Shown: piece by piece, positions 46,843 to 57,815 of the stretch
How the letters are laid out: each line of letters opens with the position of its first letter
How positions within the stretch are numbered: the first letter of the stretch is position 1
Assembly: GCF_901000735.1 (NCBI RefSeq)
Contig: NC_081551.1
Location: 13,275,700-13,339,699, forward strand
Reading direction: 5' to 3'
Length of the DNA stretch: 64,000 nucleotides
From: Corylus avellana
Lineage: Eukaryota; Streptophyta; Magnoliopsida; Fagales; Betulaceae
Position numbers and translations under genes: made by a program
Notes under the pieces: model-generated
Databases searched by the model: none
Told to the model about the DNA's origin: nothing
Seen by the model: only the letters and a program-made list of their open reading frames with translations

Positions 46843-46850
46843 TATTTATA
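46843..46850 (-). promoter_or_regulatory. TATA box of the Tork-like LTR
   Basis: Minus-strand GGCTATAAATAGCC is the only strong TATA motif in the LTR and lies 11 bp downstream (in transcription) of the heat-element-like array. Confidence 0.7.
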
Positions 46851-46860
46851 GCCAAAGTTA

Positions 46861-47096
46861 GAACCATCTAGATGATGAACTTTGCCCCCAAGTTAGATCC
46901 ATCTAGATGAATGAACTTGGCCTTCAAGGTAGAACCATCTAGATGATGAAGACAAATTGAGAACCTTCTAGATGGATAGAGAACCATCTAGATAAATCTT
47001 TGAAGAGAACCTTCTAGATGGATGGAGAACCATCTAGATAAATCTTTGAAAAGAAACTTCTAGATGGATGAAGAACCATCTAGATAAATCTTTGTA
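46861..47096 (-). promoter_or_regulatory. Array of heat-shock-element-like repeats
   Basis: Eight or so imperfect copies of GAACC(T/A)TCTAGATG occur. Three fit the nGAAnnTTCnnGA pattern of a heat shock element: GAACCTTCTAGA at 46961-46972 and 47007-47018, GAAACTTCTAGA at 47053-47064. The others have ATC in place of TTC. A 47-bp higher-order repeat (GAACCTTCTAGATGGATGG then AGAACCATCTAGATAAATC) is visible. Binding is inferred from the consensus only. Confidence 0.6.
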
Positions 47097-47164
47097 GGAC
47101 TTGTTCCATTTTGTTTAATCAAAATCTTATCTTAAGTAGGGAAAAACCTTGTTAGCAGCCAACA

Positions 47165-48172
47165 ATATATATATATATATCCTGGTTTGGCCCCTCGTTG
47201 GAGCTAGCTAATTAATTAGTTTCTTACAAATTCTATGGTAGCAGAAATATCCTTTATACCTTCTACTTGTCATGCCCAGTATTTTTTTTTTATTTTTTGA
47301 GGTGATCGTCCCTAGAACTTACAGATTATATGAAGAAAATGAGAATGAAATAAAATAAAAGCCAAAATAAAATAAAATAAACACCAAGATTTTACGTAGC
47401 TCGATTTACAACCTAAGGTCACAAAATAAAGCCTTAAGGGCTACGTTATGCTTTTATTCAATTGATGATTTTACAATACAAATAATTTCTATTTATAGGG
47501 ATGTGAAGAGAATACAAAATGATATGGTCGAGAAAATCAAATAAGTATTAAATGTTTCGGATTTATTTTATCAAATTACAGTCAATGGTAATATATATTC
47601 CCATAATATCAAATCTCACATAATATATTCTAACATTTGTTACATTCCTCCTCAAATTCAAGGCGGAAAATTCTGAAAGCTTTAACAAAAGAGGGCCAAC
47701 TATGGCCAGAATTGAAGCCAATTATAAGTTGAAATGGGCATGTGGTTCAAATAATACCACAAAGGCCAAACAGAAATTGGTCAACTGTGGACAAAAAATG
47801 AGAGCTATCTGTTGCCTAAATTGAGCCTAAATTTTAAACAATACTACAAAAGTCAAATAAAATGAGCCAATAAAGGGCAAAAAAATAGGTCTATGTCAAC
47901 AAATAAACCAAATAAACTAGGCCAAAACAATATCGGCAACTTAGCCACCTTTATATTTTTTTAATTTTTTAATTTTTTTTTTTTTTTTTTTTTTTCAATT
48001 GATTCTCTTTCTTTTCTTTTCTTCTTCGTTTGTCTTTCCTTCTTCCCTTTTATTTTTTAATTTTTTGAGCCTCCCAACTTCGTCCTAGCATGCAGCTATA
48101 GCTAGAAAGGCAAGTAGCCATTATTGTTGCTAGAGAGAGATAATTAAGAAATAAAAAGCAAAATAAGGAATG
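47165..48172 (-). other. Unassigned, with a probable copia LTR fragment
   Basis: About 47330-47643 resembles a minus-strand copia LTR: minus-strand start TGTAACAAATGTTAGAATAT after the purine tract GAGGAGGAA, a TATA-like CCCTATAAATAG near 47492-47503, and the transcribed-region phrase ACGTAGCTCGATTTAC. The left end is not determined. 47644-48172 holds low-complexity and T-rich sequence, no gene. Confidence 0.45.
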
Positions 48173-48177
48173 GTGGT

Positions 48178-48903
48178 TGAAAAAACGCTTAGCAGGTAAA
48201 TATCACACAACATGTGAAGTTAACTGAAATTTAACAAAAAGCAAACAATCACCAAAATAAGTAAAATTAAACACAAGGATTTTGGTGATGAAGAGGAAAC
48301 CTTTTAGAAAACGTTCTAAAAGTAAAACCTTTCTGGTGCAGTCAAATCCAAGAAATCACTATCAGAAAAATATTCAGAGATAACAAACACTAAGACCGAC
48401 AAGCCTCCAACTCATCTCTTTCGTCAAAATCTTCTTCAACGTTATTCTCTTTTACCAGACCTTTCCAATAGACTTTTCAATGAAACACACAATCAAACTA
48501 ACATAATCCTCTAAGAAGAACAATTAGGGTCACAACATATGATCACTCGAGCACAGCCTCTCACGAACTCAAGGGTAGAATCTCGTACTCCTCTATCTCT
48601 ATAAAGATGAATATATATATGAGCACATGAAACCCTAGACATGTCACACACTTTACACATGTTTAAAATGTAATCAAATACGTGGCATCCAGACGGGGGA
48701 AGTGCCCATCCGGACGGCAGCTCTAAAAACAGTTCGTGGCGACGTACAAGTCCGGACAGCCTAGTTCCCTGTCCAGACAGCCACTGCGTTGGAGTCTCAA
48801 GTTTCCATGTCCGGACAGGCTATCTTCCCGTCCAGACGGCCTTGCCACATGGATGAGTCTTGGTGCTTTGGAACTTCCATTTTGATCACCAAATTAGCCA
48901 ACA
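48178..48903 (-). repeat. 3' LTR of a second copia G element
   Basis: 726 bp, matching 11521-12226. On the plus strand it is followed by CAAACTCCCCCTTTGG, the complement of a CCAAAGGGGGAG polypurine tract, so this is the 3' LTR of a minus-strand element. GC-rich blocks (CGTCCAGACGGCC, GTCCGGACAGCC) are expanded relative to copy 1. Confidence 0.88.
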
Positions 48904-49529
48904 CAAGAACTAACAAACTCCCCCTTTGGCAATTCGATTACAAAATCAATATGCCGAGACATCCCATCAACTCTCAATATTTACTCCCCATTTTTGTCAT
49001 AGAAGGACAAAAGGTCTACATGTTTCCTGAAACACTCACAAAATACCTCAAGGCATATATGGAACAAGAATAACACAAATAAAATTCATGATCATAGATA
49101 AAAAAAAATGCATGAAGTATAATGCAAGAGCATGAAGGCACATCAGCAAAAACTCCCCCTCAATGTATGACTCATTTATCAACAAGAAACTTGAAAAGAA
49201 AAAAAAAAAAAACATGTTTCTCCCCCTCAAAAGTCAAATGAACACACATGATAAACACATCAAAGAATCATGTATTTCAACAATGAATATCCCAAACATG
49301 CTCCAAATATGCAAAACATACTTGAAACTTGAAATGACACGAACATCATTTTGTTTTACCCAAGCAAAGAAAAATGTTCCATTCAACCCGTGTTTGTGTG
49401 TTGTGTGTGTAAGCCATCGAATGAGAAAAATTTACAACTTACAATATGAGGAGAAAGTTTCACCAACAAGAGGTTTCGACAAGTATATCAAATCAAAAGT
49501 CAAACCTTATCATAATAGGGCCTAGCCAC
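48904..49529 (-). other. 3' noncoding interior of copia G, cut by element B
   Basis: After the polypurine tract there are further CTCCCCCTC tracts (about 49151, 49221) like those beside the gag of copy 1. Open frames are low-complexity and not called. The sequence is interrupted at the GCCAC target site of element B and is expected to resume at 61781. Confidence 0.6.
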
Positions 49530-51092
49530 TGATGAGCACTGAATCCTGTACATTCAAGCCCCTTAACTCGCACATGTTAATTCCTAAGCACTGTTATTTG
49601 TTTGATTTTGTGTTGTTTTATTGTTTTAAGGTTTTAAATAAAGATGCAATTAATTCCATTGATTTTGGGCTTAAAAGCACACTTTGAGAAGACCTAGAAG
49701 ATATGATTAAGGTTAACCAATCATAATAGAGGACCTATATGATGTGGTTAAGTTTAATCAAATCAAGGAAATGATTAAATCAGAATTTCTTTAATTGGAG
49801 TCAAAATCGGATTGGATTCAAATTTGGATTCTGCATACGTTTTAGTATTTTGACCATATTTTTATGTTCAAGTGTCGGATTGAGTGATTTTAGCGGCATT
49901 GGAAAGCTAATTCAAAATGCTACAAATCATTGTGAAATATGATTTTCCTAATTCGGATGTTTGCTATGCCAAAATCGTCTTGGAATAAACGAACACAAAT
50001 TTGGACGAATCCTATTCCGATTTGTACTAGGATTGCTTCCTAATTTGACTAGGAGAGTAAATTACGATTTTTCTAAGTTTTCTAGGGCTTCTAGGACTTG
50101 TTTGCTCCCTATAAATAGGCCTTAAAAAAGTTAAACTTTAAGAGAAAGGTGTGCTTAGTTTTAGAGATAAATTATCTCCTTGGAGGCCTGACAAGTTGAA
50201 GAGTAGAAGATCATGGCAGGAGGCCATCCTAGCACCACGATGAGCAGCTAAATTATGCAATCGGGCATTGATGTAGCCCTTTCCAAATAACAATGGTTTA
50301 ATTGTATTTTAATTTGGGATTTTCTATATGCATAATGGTTGTATAACTGTGAGAATGGATCTTAATGTTTATATTCAATCATTATGAATTCCTTCTCTTG
50401 TCTTAGAAAGTATTTTATATTGATTGAGCTCAATCCTTCATATTTTCGGTGATTATATGAATAATTGTTATATAACCGTTTTAACTGACATATGATCAAT
50501 AGGATTTGATAGGCCATGCCTAGGGAAGACGGATTGTACTACACCCTAGTTTAGTGTAATTTAGGTAGACAGTTCATGCCAACCGAAGATGGTTTATGCT
50601 TATTAATTGATTGTGGATAGCCTATTAAGGAATTAGATAATCCATACCTAGGGAAGAGGGGCCGTACCGCATCTTAGTGGCTAGGTGGACGGTTCGCTCC
50701 AGCCGAAGATGAGTTATACTTATTCCTTAAATGATGGTATTTTCTTTATTACTCCAGTGACACGATCCTTATATCATGCATATTATGAATTTTCCTTATT
50801 AATTTATGATTGACCATTGTTATGCGGTTAGTTGTGAAATCAACCCCCTATTCTATCTCTCATCTCTTTTATCTTTACTTTTATGTCTTTTACTTTTATG
50901 CATTTAGTTTTAACAAAAACAAATCAAATCCCTTTTAAATTAATTTATATTTAATCTTGAAAAACTTGATAACAACACCCTGCAGTCTTTGAGGTTTGAC
51001 ACCCTCAACATAGCCCAATCCTGCAGGGATTCGTACTATTGCGAGTGGTATGTTATTATTGATATATTTTGGTATACAAAATGACCACATCA
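49530..51092 (+). repeat. 5' LTR of element B
   Basis: 1563 bp, TGATGAGCACTGAATCC to ATGACCACATCA. TATA box CCCTATAAATAGGCC at about 50108-50120. U3 phrases such as GGACGAATCCTATTCCGATT and GATTTTCCTAATTCGGA are shared with C-family LTRs. Confidence 0.92.
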
Positions 51093-51097
51093 ATTTT

Positions 51098-51115
51098 TGG
51101 CGCCGTTGCCGAGGA
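51098..51115 (+). other. Primer-binding site of element B (tRNA-Asp type)
   Basis: TGGCGCCGTTGCCGAGGA, five bases after the LTR end; one mismatch to the TGGCGCCGTTGCCGGGGA typical of Athila elements. Confidence 0.88.
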
Positions 51116-51270
51116 CTACGTAACGGTTTCGTTATTAAATTTTAAGGATTACTTTTATTTATTTATTTTTATTTTTAGTTTCTAATTTTTAATTTTGATT
51201 TTTGTGATTGTTTTGTTTTTGAGTTTTTCTCACACAAGTCTGGAGCTGCGAAGAACCCCCTGCACACCTA

Positions 51271-51352
51271 TGCTCGAGCCCAGCCAGCCTGCGATCATGC
51301 TTAGAATTGGCAATGCGATCGAGCGCATCCTGAAGTGCGATTGAGCGCACCT
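51271..51352. repeat. Palindrome cluster in element B leader
   Basis: ATGCGATCGAGCGCAT at 51313-51328 and GTGCGATTGAGCGCAC at 51335-51350 are near-perfect dyads; a weaker TGCTCGAGCC lies at 51271. Same position relative to the primer site as in A and D. Confidence 0.75.
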
Positions 51353-51511
51353 ACGGCGCGGTGCATGTCTCCAATAGCTGCAGCTTCTAAATTCTAGCAC
51401 TCCAAAATTGCATTTTCGGGCCATTTGTGAGTTTCTTTTTATTCTTTTTTTTTTATTTTGTTATTTTATTTTATTTTTGTCAGTTTAGTTCAAGTGGGGA
51501 GGCAATCCAAT

Positions 51512-52630
51512 ACTGGACTAGGTTTATATTGCTATAGTCCTCATCACCATGTTAGAGATTGTCCTACTGTTGGACAATTTTCTAATTATTCTTTTGAGCA
51601 TATGAACAAACCGTTCTCTAGACCGGGGAATGACCTTTATTCTAATTCCAACAACTCGGCATGGAGCAACCAGTCTAATCTCTCGTGGCAAGCTCAAGCC
51701 CCTGAAAATTATGCTCCACAATTTCATGAACTGTATCATCAGGCATATCCACAGTTCAATGATCAATCCTATTCTCCTCAATATCAAGCAACTCCACAGC
51801 AAATATACCAAACAAAACCACCTCCTCCGATGGGTTCTGACTTTCAAGAAAAAATGTTAGGTTCTCAGGAGAATTTTTTAGAAAAGATGTTGAAACTTGT
51901 GAGCGAGATAAGTCAGATTGTGAGCTCTCAATAGGAGATTGTGAACACTCACTCTGAATCCATTGCCAAGATAGAAGCTCATCAAGGGTAGCCATCTCCC
52001 ATATATTGGCCTCTACATAGAAGCTCATCAAGGGTAGCCATCTCCCATATATTGGCCTCTACAACAACAATACCAAGAGGAGCCACCTCCTAGGTCAGAT
52101 TCTAACTTTGAGGATCGGATGCTGTAAATGATGAGCGAGATGATCGATAGGGTGGGCAAGATGAGTCAGACAGTGAACTCGCACACTCAATCAATTTCCA
52201 AGTTAGAGGCTTAGATGACACAAATGGCTAATACCCTCAACATACTGGAAGAAGGGAAACTTCAAAGTCAGCCGGTGGCCAATCCTGATGAACACTACAT
52301 GAAGGATGAGAGTACTTCTTATCATGGGCAAGCTATCGCCACACTGAGGAGTGAAGAAGTGGTCGAAAATCACGTGGAAGAGAGGAAGGAGGAGCAAATT
52401 GAGGCTATATAGGATCTACATCGGGAAAAAGGCAAGGAAGCAAGCACTGAGGCTTCTTCACGATCAAATCCTATTGCCAAGACGCCGTATGAGCCCCGAT
52501 CCCCTATTCTAGGTAATCTGAAATCTTCACTTTTAAGGACATATGATACTCTCCCGATTATTATTGCTTATGAATTACCAAGAGGCCAAGAGAGTAATCT
52601 GCAAGAGCAAAAATTGACAATCGAGGTAGA
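51512..52630 (+). pseudogene. gag: Element B truncated gag, decayed
   Basis: Starts at a knuckle CYSPHHHVRDC in which the first Cys of CX2CX4HX4C is replaced by Gly (GLYC). It continues with PFSRPGNDLYSN and WQAQAPENYAPQ, closely like element D. Stops appear from 51933. A 46-bp tandem duplication (51972-52017, 52018-52063) breaks the frame. A later piece at 52215-52412 (VANPDEHYMKDESTSYHGQA) matches D. The capsid domain is absent. Confidence 0.75.
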
Positions 52631-54223
52631 AAAATTCAGTTCATGATTCCCTTTCGGATGAAAAAACTATTTGAGAATACTCAGAGTGATCTACCTCGGA
52701 TGAAAGATTGGTGCTTCAAATTTAAACCTAAGGGTCAGAGAACATTGAGCGCATCAAGGATGTGGATTCCGTTGACCTGGCAGATTTCATATATTTTGAC
52801 TAGATGAGTTAGCTTCATAGGTTCAAGCGCAAGCCCTGTGCACTAGACTCCTTACTCCACCAGGGTACATGATCTCCATCCAGGTTTATTTTATCCATTG
52901 TTGTTTCATTTTTTATTATACTTTTATAGCAATGTGTGCATTTGATTGGTATTTGGTTGGAGTATCAGTCTCTTTTTCAGGACATGTGTTTTTGCGTATA
53001 AGCTTGGGGGTATGATATACCCACATCTGCTCATTTAGGTATTCCTATTCTCTTACTCTTATTTTTCAGTTCTGTACATACATTGGGGACAATGTATGAT
53101 TCAAGTTTGGTGGTATGGAAAAAAAAAAAAAAAAAAACAATGTCCAAATTTTGTTGTTATGTCATTCTTAAGCATATGGTTGAGCTTTGATTTTGGTTTG
53201 AATTTCACTAGTAGGCTTAAAGTTGTGAACACATGATCATATGACTTAGGGATTTTGAGTCTTGTTACTTACTTTTGGCAACATGAGATGCTTCTGGTTT
53301 CAATTTTAAAAATTTACCTTGAGCACACTAGCACATGTTTGTGGGGTATGAAATTTGAAACCAATTATGTTTGTTTTCAATATCTTGAAGTTTGTTGGGT
53401 GACATATTGGATGAACAACCTTGGCATGTATTAGTTTTTTTATAAAAAAAAAAAAAAGAAAAGAAAAATCAAGTTGAATTTTTCACTGAGTAACCAGACA
53501 TCTTGCCTTATTAAGCAGTGAGTGTTCGCGTCAAAAAGTGAGAAGTTTGGTTGGTTCATAAAATTGCTAGCTTAGTTTCGTAGCCTTTTTGACTCGAGTT
53601 AGTAAGTCTTTAGGGGTGTCTTTGCACCTAGTGCCCTAAAGCCATTTGGTTTGGGAGTCATTGGCCTAACACTCGATACATGGGTCAACTAGAAAGCTTA
53701 AGGGAGCTAAGCATTGCAAAGCCTACATGTGAAAAATAAAAAAAATAAAAAAATAATGTATGCCTTGGTAGTTTTATCCGGTAGGAAGTCCAATAAATTC
53801 AAAGATGTTGATTCATTTATATTGGAATTATTTTGAAGCCTCATGATTGTGTGTTAGTTCACTTTGCACTAATTGAAGCTTGTTGTATCTCAATTTGCCA
53901 TTTGTAAGTGATTTAACTTGTGAATTCCTTGAAATTTTGAATATGGAGTTTATAATTTTAAGCTTGCTAATTAATGAGAACCATTGTTTGTGTGATGCTT
54001 TATTCTCTTGAATGACATAATAATGACAATGTTTGTGGGTATCATTCCTGAAATCCCTCACGAGACTTCACTCGTCCTCTAAGGAATGCCTAAGGGTTTA
54101 AAAGGCTTGTTACATATGCTAAATGATTGTACATCCCACGAAAGATTGATTTATATTTTTGTTTTTCATTTTATTTTCTGTTTTGTATTGCTAAGGGACT
54201 AGTAATATATAAGTTTGGAGGTG
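52631..54223 (+). other. Element B 3' noncoding region and polypurine tract
   Basis: Shares text with the 3' region of element A (for example ACTTCACTCGTCCTCTAAGG near 54066 and GGGTTTAAAAGGCTTGTT near 54093) and ends with GGGACTAGTAATATATAAG then TTTGGAGGTG before the LTR. No genes. Confidence 0.7.
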
Positions 54224-55189
54224 TGATGAGCGCCGAATGTTGTACATTCAAGCCCTTTAACTCGCATATGTTAATTTCTTAGTATTGTTATTTGTTTGAT
54301 TTTGTGTTGTTTTATTGTTTTTGTTTTAAATAAAGATGCAATTAATTCCATTGATTTTGGGCTTAAAAGTACACTTTGAGAAGACCTAAAAGATATGATT
54401 AAGATTAACCAATCATAATAGATGACCTATATGATGTGGTTAAGTTTAATCAAATCAAGGAAATGATTACATCGTAATTTCTGTAATTGGAGTCAAAATC
54501 GGATTGGATTCAAATTTAGATTCTGCATACGTCTTAGTATTTTGACCATAACTTTCTCTTTAATTGTCGGATTGAGGTGATTCTAAGCAACATTGGAAAG
54601 TTAACTCAAAATTCTACAAATCATTGTGAAATATGATTTTCCTAATTCGGACGTTTGCTATGCCAAAATCGTCCCGAAATAAAAGAACGCAAATTTGGAC
54701 GAATCCTATTCCGATTTGTACTAGGATTGCTTCCTAGTTTGACTAGGAGAGTAAATTACGATTTTTCTAGGTTTCCTAGGGCTTCTAGGACTTGTTTGCC
54801 CCCTATAAATAGGCCTTAAACTTCAAGAGAAATGTTTGCTTAGTTTTTAGATACAAAAATCTTCTTGGAGGCTTAGCGAAGTCATGAGTGGCTAAACTCC
54901 TTCGTGGGGTGTTGGTGTAACCCTATCCAAGCACAATGGTTTGATTGTATTTAATTTCTAGATTTTCAGTTTATGCATATTGATTGTATAACTATGAGAA
55001 TTGCTACCTTTTGATTATGTTCTTAATTATTAAATGCAATTGTTCTTAAATTCCAAAATCAATATTTGTGAAATTCATCTCTTGTCTTAGAAAGGATTTT
55101 ACTTTTGTTGATCTCAAATCATTCTTGTTTTCTGTGAATGAGGATGATGGTTATACAATGGGTTTAATTGACATATGATCCATAGGATT
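54224..55189 (+). repeat. 3' LTR of element B, 5' portion
   Basis: TGATGAGCGCCGAATG onward, matching the 5' LTR, with TATA box at 54804-54811. It stops at GGATT (55185-55189), the target duplication of element A, and resumes at 61233. Confidence 0.92.
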
Positions 55190-55603
55190 TGATGAGTGCC
55201 AAATGTCGCATATTTGGGCCCCTTAACTTGTATTTGTTAAAACCTTAGCTTTGTTATTTTTTGATGTTTTTGGTTAGTTTTGATGTTCTAGTGTTTTGCA
55301 GGTCATTGAGAGAAAACTGTGGTGTTCGGTGTGGAAATGTGCAAAGAAATCGAAGAAGTGAAGAAGAAGCATTCACTGGAAGTGCGCTCGAGCGCAGGAA
55401 GACTGCGATCAAGCACACTCATGCAATCACCCGGACGCGCAGCGCCCAAGTGCTGCACCGTAGTAACCCTGAAGACTCGAGTGCGCTCGAGCACCTCGAG
55501 TGTGATCGAGCGCACTTACGCTGACCTGGCAGTGTCAAAACCTTAGACTTTTATTATTTATAGCATATTTTTCTATTGTTAACACATGTTGGGAGGCGCC
55601 GTT
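55190..55603 (+). repeat. 5' LTR of element A copy 2, lacking its 3' two thirds
   Basis: Matches the first 416 bp of the 1158-bp 3' LTR up to GGCGCCGTT (55595-55603), then runs straight into the primer site (GGCGCCGTTGCCGGGG, 55595-55610). In the 3' LTR the same GGCGCCGTT at 60477-60485 is followed by TAGAGCC and 735 further bp. The missing segment was lost between the two GGCGCCGTT copies. Confidence 0.88.
55381..55518. repeat. Palindrome cluster in element A 5' LTR
   Basis: AGTGCGCTCGAGCGCA at 55381-55396, GTGCGCTCGAGCAC at 55481-55494 and TGATCGAGCGCAC ending near 55515. The 3' LTR has matching sites at 60261-60277 and 60361-60398, better preserved. A weaker cluster lies in the leader at 55803-55900. 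Confidence 0.8.
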
Positions 55604-56097
55604 GCCGGGGAGTTGTTGAATTGTGGAAATTAATTTTGTTTTTCTACTAGTTTAGATAGATTTTTCTTCTCTTTTCTTTTCTGCAATTTTGATTTTAGTT
55701 TATTCATTTATTTCTATGCTGATCCAATAAAAAAAAAAAAAAAGGAGAGAAAGTTGTTTTCTGGTGTTTTGTTGCAGATTTGGCGAAAATCTAGTCCCTA
55801 CTAGTGCAATCGAGGGCACCTCACCTGCGCTTGAGCACACTTGGGCCTATCGTAGCGCTGCCCTCGCACTTGCGCTTGACATCACCATACTTGCGTGCGA
55901 GCACATGATTTAACAAATCAGCAACTTCAACAAATCAGCAGCAGCTAAGTAGAAAGTTTGTTTTTTTATTTTTGTTTATTCTTTTAGATTTATTTTTTGG
56001 ACTTTGTTTTCTATTTGCTTTTTTGTATTTTCAACTTTCTTTTTGTGAATATTTTGTTTCTTGTTAGTTAGTTCATTTTCGTATCTTTGTTTGGTGT

Positions 56098-57261
56098 ATG
56101 CTTGGTCGAAGATCCTTGAATTTAGATTTGACACCATTAGATCCCGACTTAGAAAGAACTCTTAGGAGAAAACAGAGAGCACCTATTGAGAGAGAGACTA
56201 TTAAGATGGGAGATAACATACCCCAAAATGTGGAGCAACCTAGAGTTGAGCATGAGGATCCGAGAGCTAAGAATTTTGAGCAAGCTAGAGCTTGGTATGT
56301 GGATTTCACTACATCCCATAGGGATTTGTTTGCACCCGTTACGACTAGCTCCCATTCGTGTATAGTGTTGCCACCAACCAATGCTACCCATTTTGATTTG
56401 AAGCCACATGTCATCCAACTCCTACCATCATTCCACGGCCTAGAACATGAAAATCCTTACGATCATGTAAAGAAATTCAAGGACATGTGCACCACTTTTA
56501 AGTTTCAAAACTTTTCTAAAGAGTCTGTCCACCTTAGACTATTTCCTTTCTCTCTGCACGATAAAGCCTTGGCATGGTTAGATTCCAACATGCCCGGGTC
56601 TATTACATCTTGGGAGAGGTTTAAGGAGTTGTTGATAACATGCCCTCCACATGGATATGAGATGTGGAGACTCGTTTAGTTCTTCTACCAAGGATTGACT
56701 CAATCCAACCGTAGGATGATCGAGTCAATGAATGGGGGGGCATTCTTAAGTTTGACGGGGGATGAAGCGTATAAGGCATTGGACAAGTTGTCCGACAGCT
56801 CACAGTAGTGGGATTTTTCGAGTTGTAGGAATAAATTTTCCCGTATCCCTAAAAAATGAGGCAACTATAAGGTGAAGGAGGACACTGATTTGAGGTTAAA
56901 AATAGATGCCCTTTCCAAGAAGATTGAAGCTCTTGCTGTGGGTTAGCCCATCAATGCGGCAAACACTTTCAACGTTGATAGTTGTTCCATCTGTGCTAGT
57001 CCTATGCACTTAGCACTGAATTGTCCATCGATGCTGGCTTTTGCCGAGTATCCTATGGACCAAGTGAATGCTTTCAACGACTATCAGAAGCAGTCAAATG
57101 GACCATACTCAGAGACCTACAATCCAGGATGGCAGAACCAACCGGTAAATAAGGGAGGAGCTCCTCATCATGCTCACAATCAATACCCTCTTGGATTTGT
57201 TCCGCCGGCTCAGAATCATGCCTTCCAAGCTCATACTCAAGTGCCAGTTTCTTCTTCCTAG
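56098..57261 (+). pseudogene. gag: Element A gag (copy 2)
   Basis: The frame 56098-56679 (193 residues) encodes the capsid-type gag domain (ENPYDHVKKFKDM, SLHDKALAWLDS). Relative to copy 1 it lacks 39 residues between GSIT and SWERFKELL, an in-frame 117-bp deletion. It stops at TAG 56677-56679, shared with copy 1. Further stops follow, then an open segment with knuckle CSICASPMHLALNC at about 56987-57028 and a Gln/Asn/Pro-rich tail to 57261. The last gag part continues in other frames to about 57780 (SQPMPNPKVY, SIVTLRSRRQ). Confidence 0.85.
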
Positions 57262-57815
57262 TTGTCCTTGGAAGACACTATCAAGGAACTCCACTCTCAG
57301 ACTACATAGACCTTCTAGGACTTCATTAAGATGACTGGTCAATCCATAAGTGAAGTGAGGAGTGCGACCATGTAAACACCCAAGCGATTGCCAAGCTCGA
57401 GAGTCATATGGGTCAAATTGCAAATCACTTGGGTGAGAGAGAAAAGGGGAAGTTACCAAGTCAGCCCATGCCCAACCCCAAGGTGTATATGATTGGAAAT
57501 TCTTCAAATTCTGCGCACAGGCAAGGACAAGTGCAGTCTATTGTCACACTTAGGTCAAGGAGACAAGTGGACAATAAAGTGGATCAAGAAGATGAGGACC
57601 TTGCTGAGCCACAAGGGCGAGAGAGTGGCAAAGATGAGAGGATAGAAGTTGAGCCAACCACGGTCCAGCCTGTTGATGATCCCCCCTAGGAGTTTTATCC
57701 CAAAAGCTCCTTACCCAGAAAGATTGAAGGCTTCAAAGAAGAATGCGCAGTATGCTAAAATTTTGCAGGTGTTTAAGCAAGTTCGGATAAACATCCCGTT
57801 TTTGGATGCAACTCA

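Larger units (their letters stand above)
46452..47164 (-). repeat. 5' LTR of the Tork-like copia element
   Basis: 713 bp; minus strand TGTTGGCTGCTAACAAGG to CATCCCTAACA. A TATA box (minus strand TATAAATAGCC) is at 46843-46850. Upstream of it, in the U3 part, lies an array of CTAGATG-containing repeats. The 3' LTR is not in the window, so the target duplication cannot be tested. Confidence 0.87.

Noticed and set aside
56073..56418. Minus-strand open frames opposite element A gag, present in both copies (also 392-737)
   Set aside because: They mirror the gag frame and contain no domain; conservation follows from the duplication.
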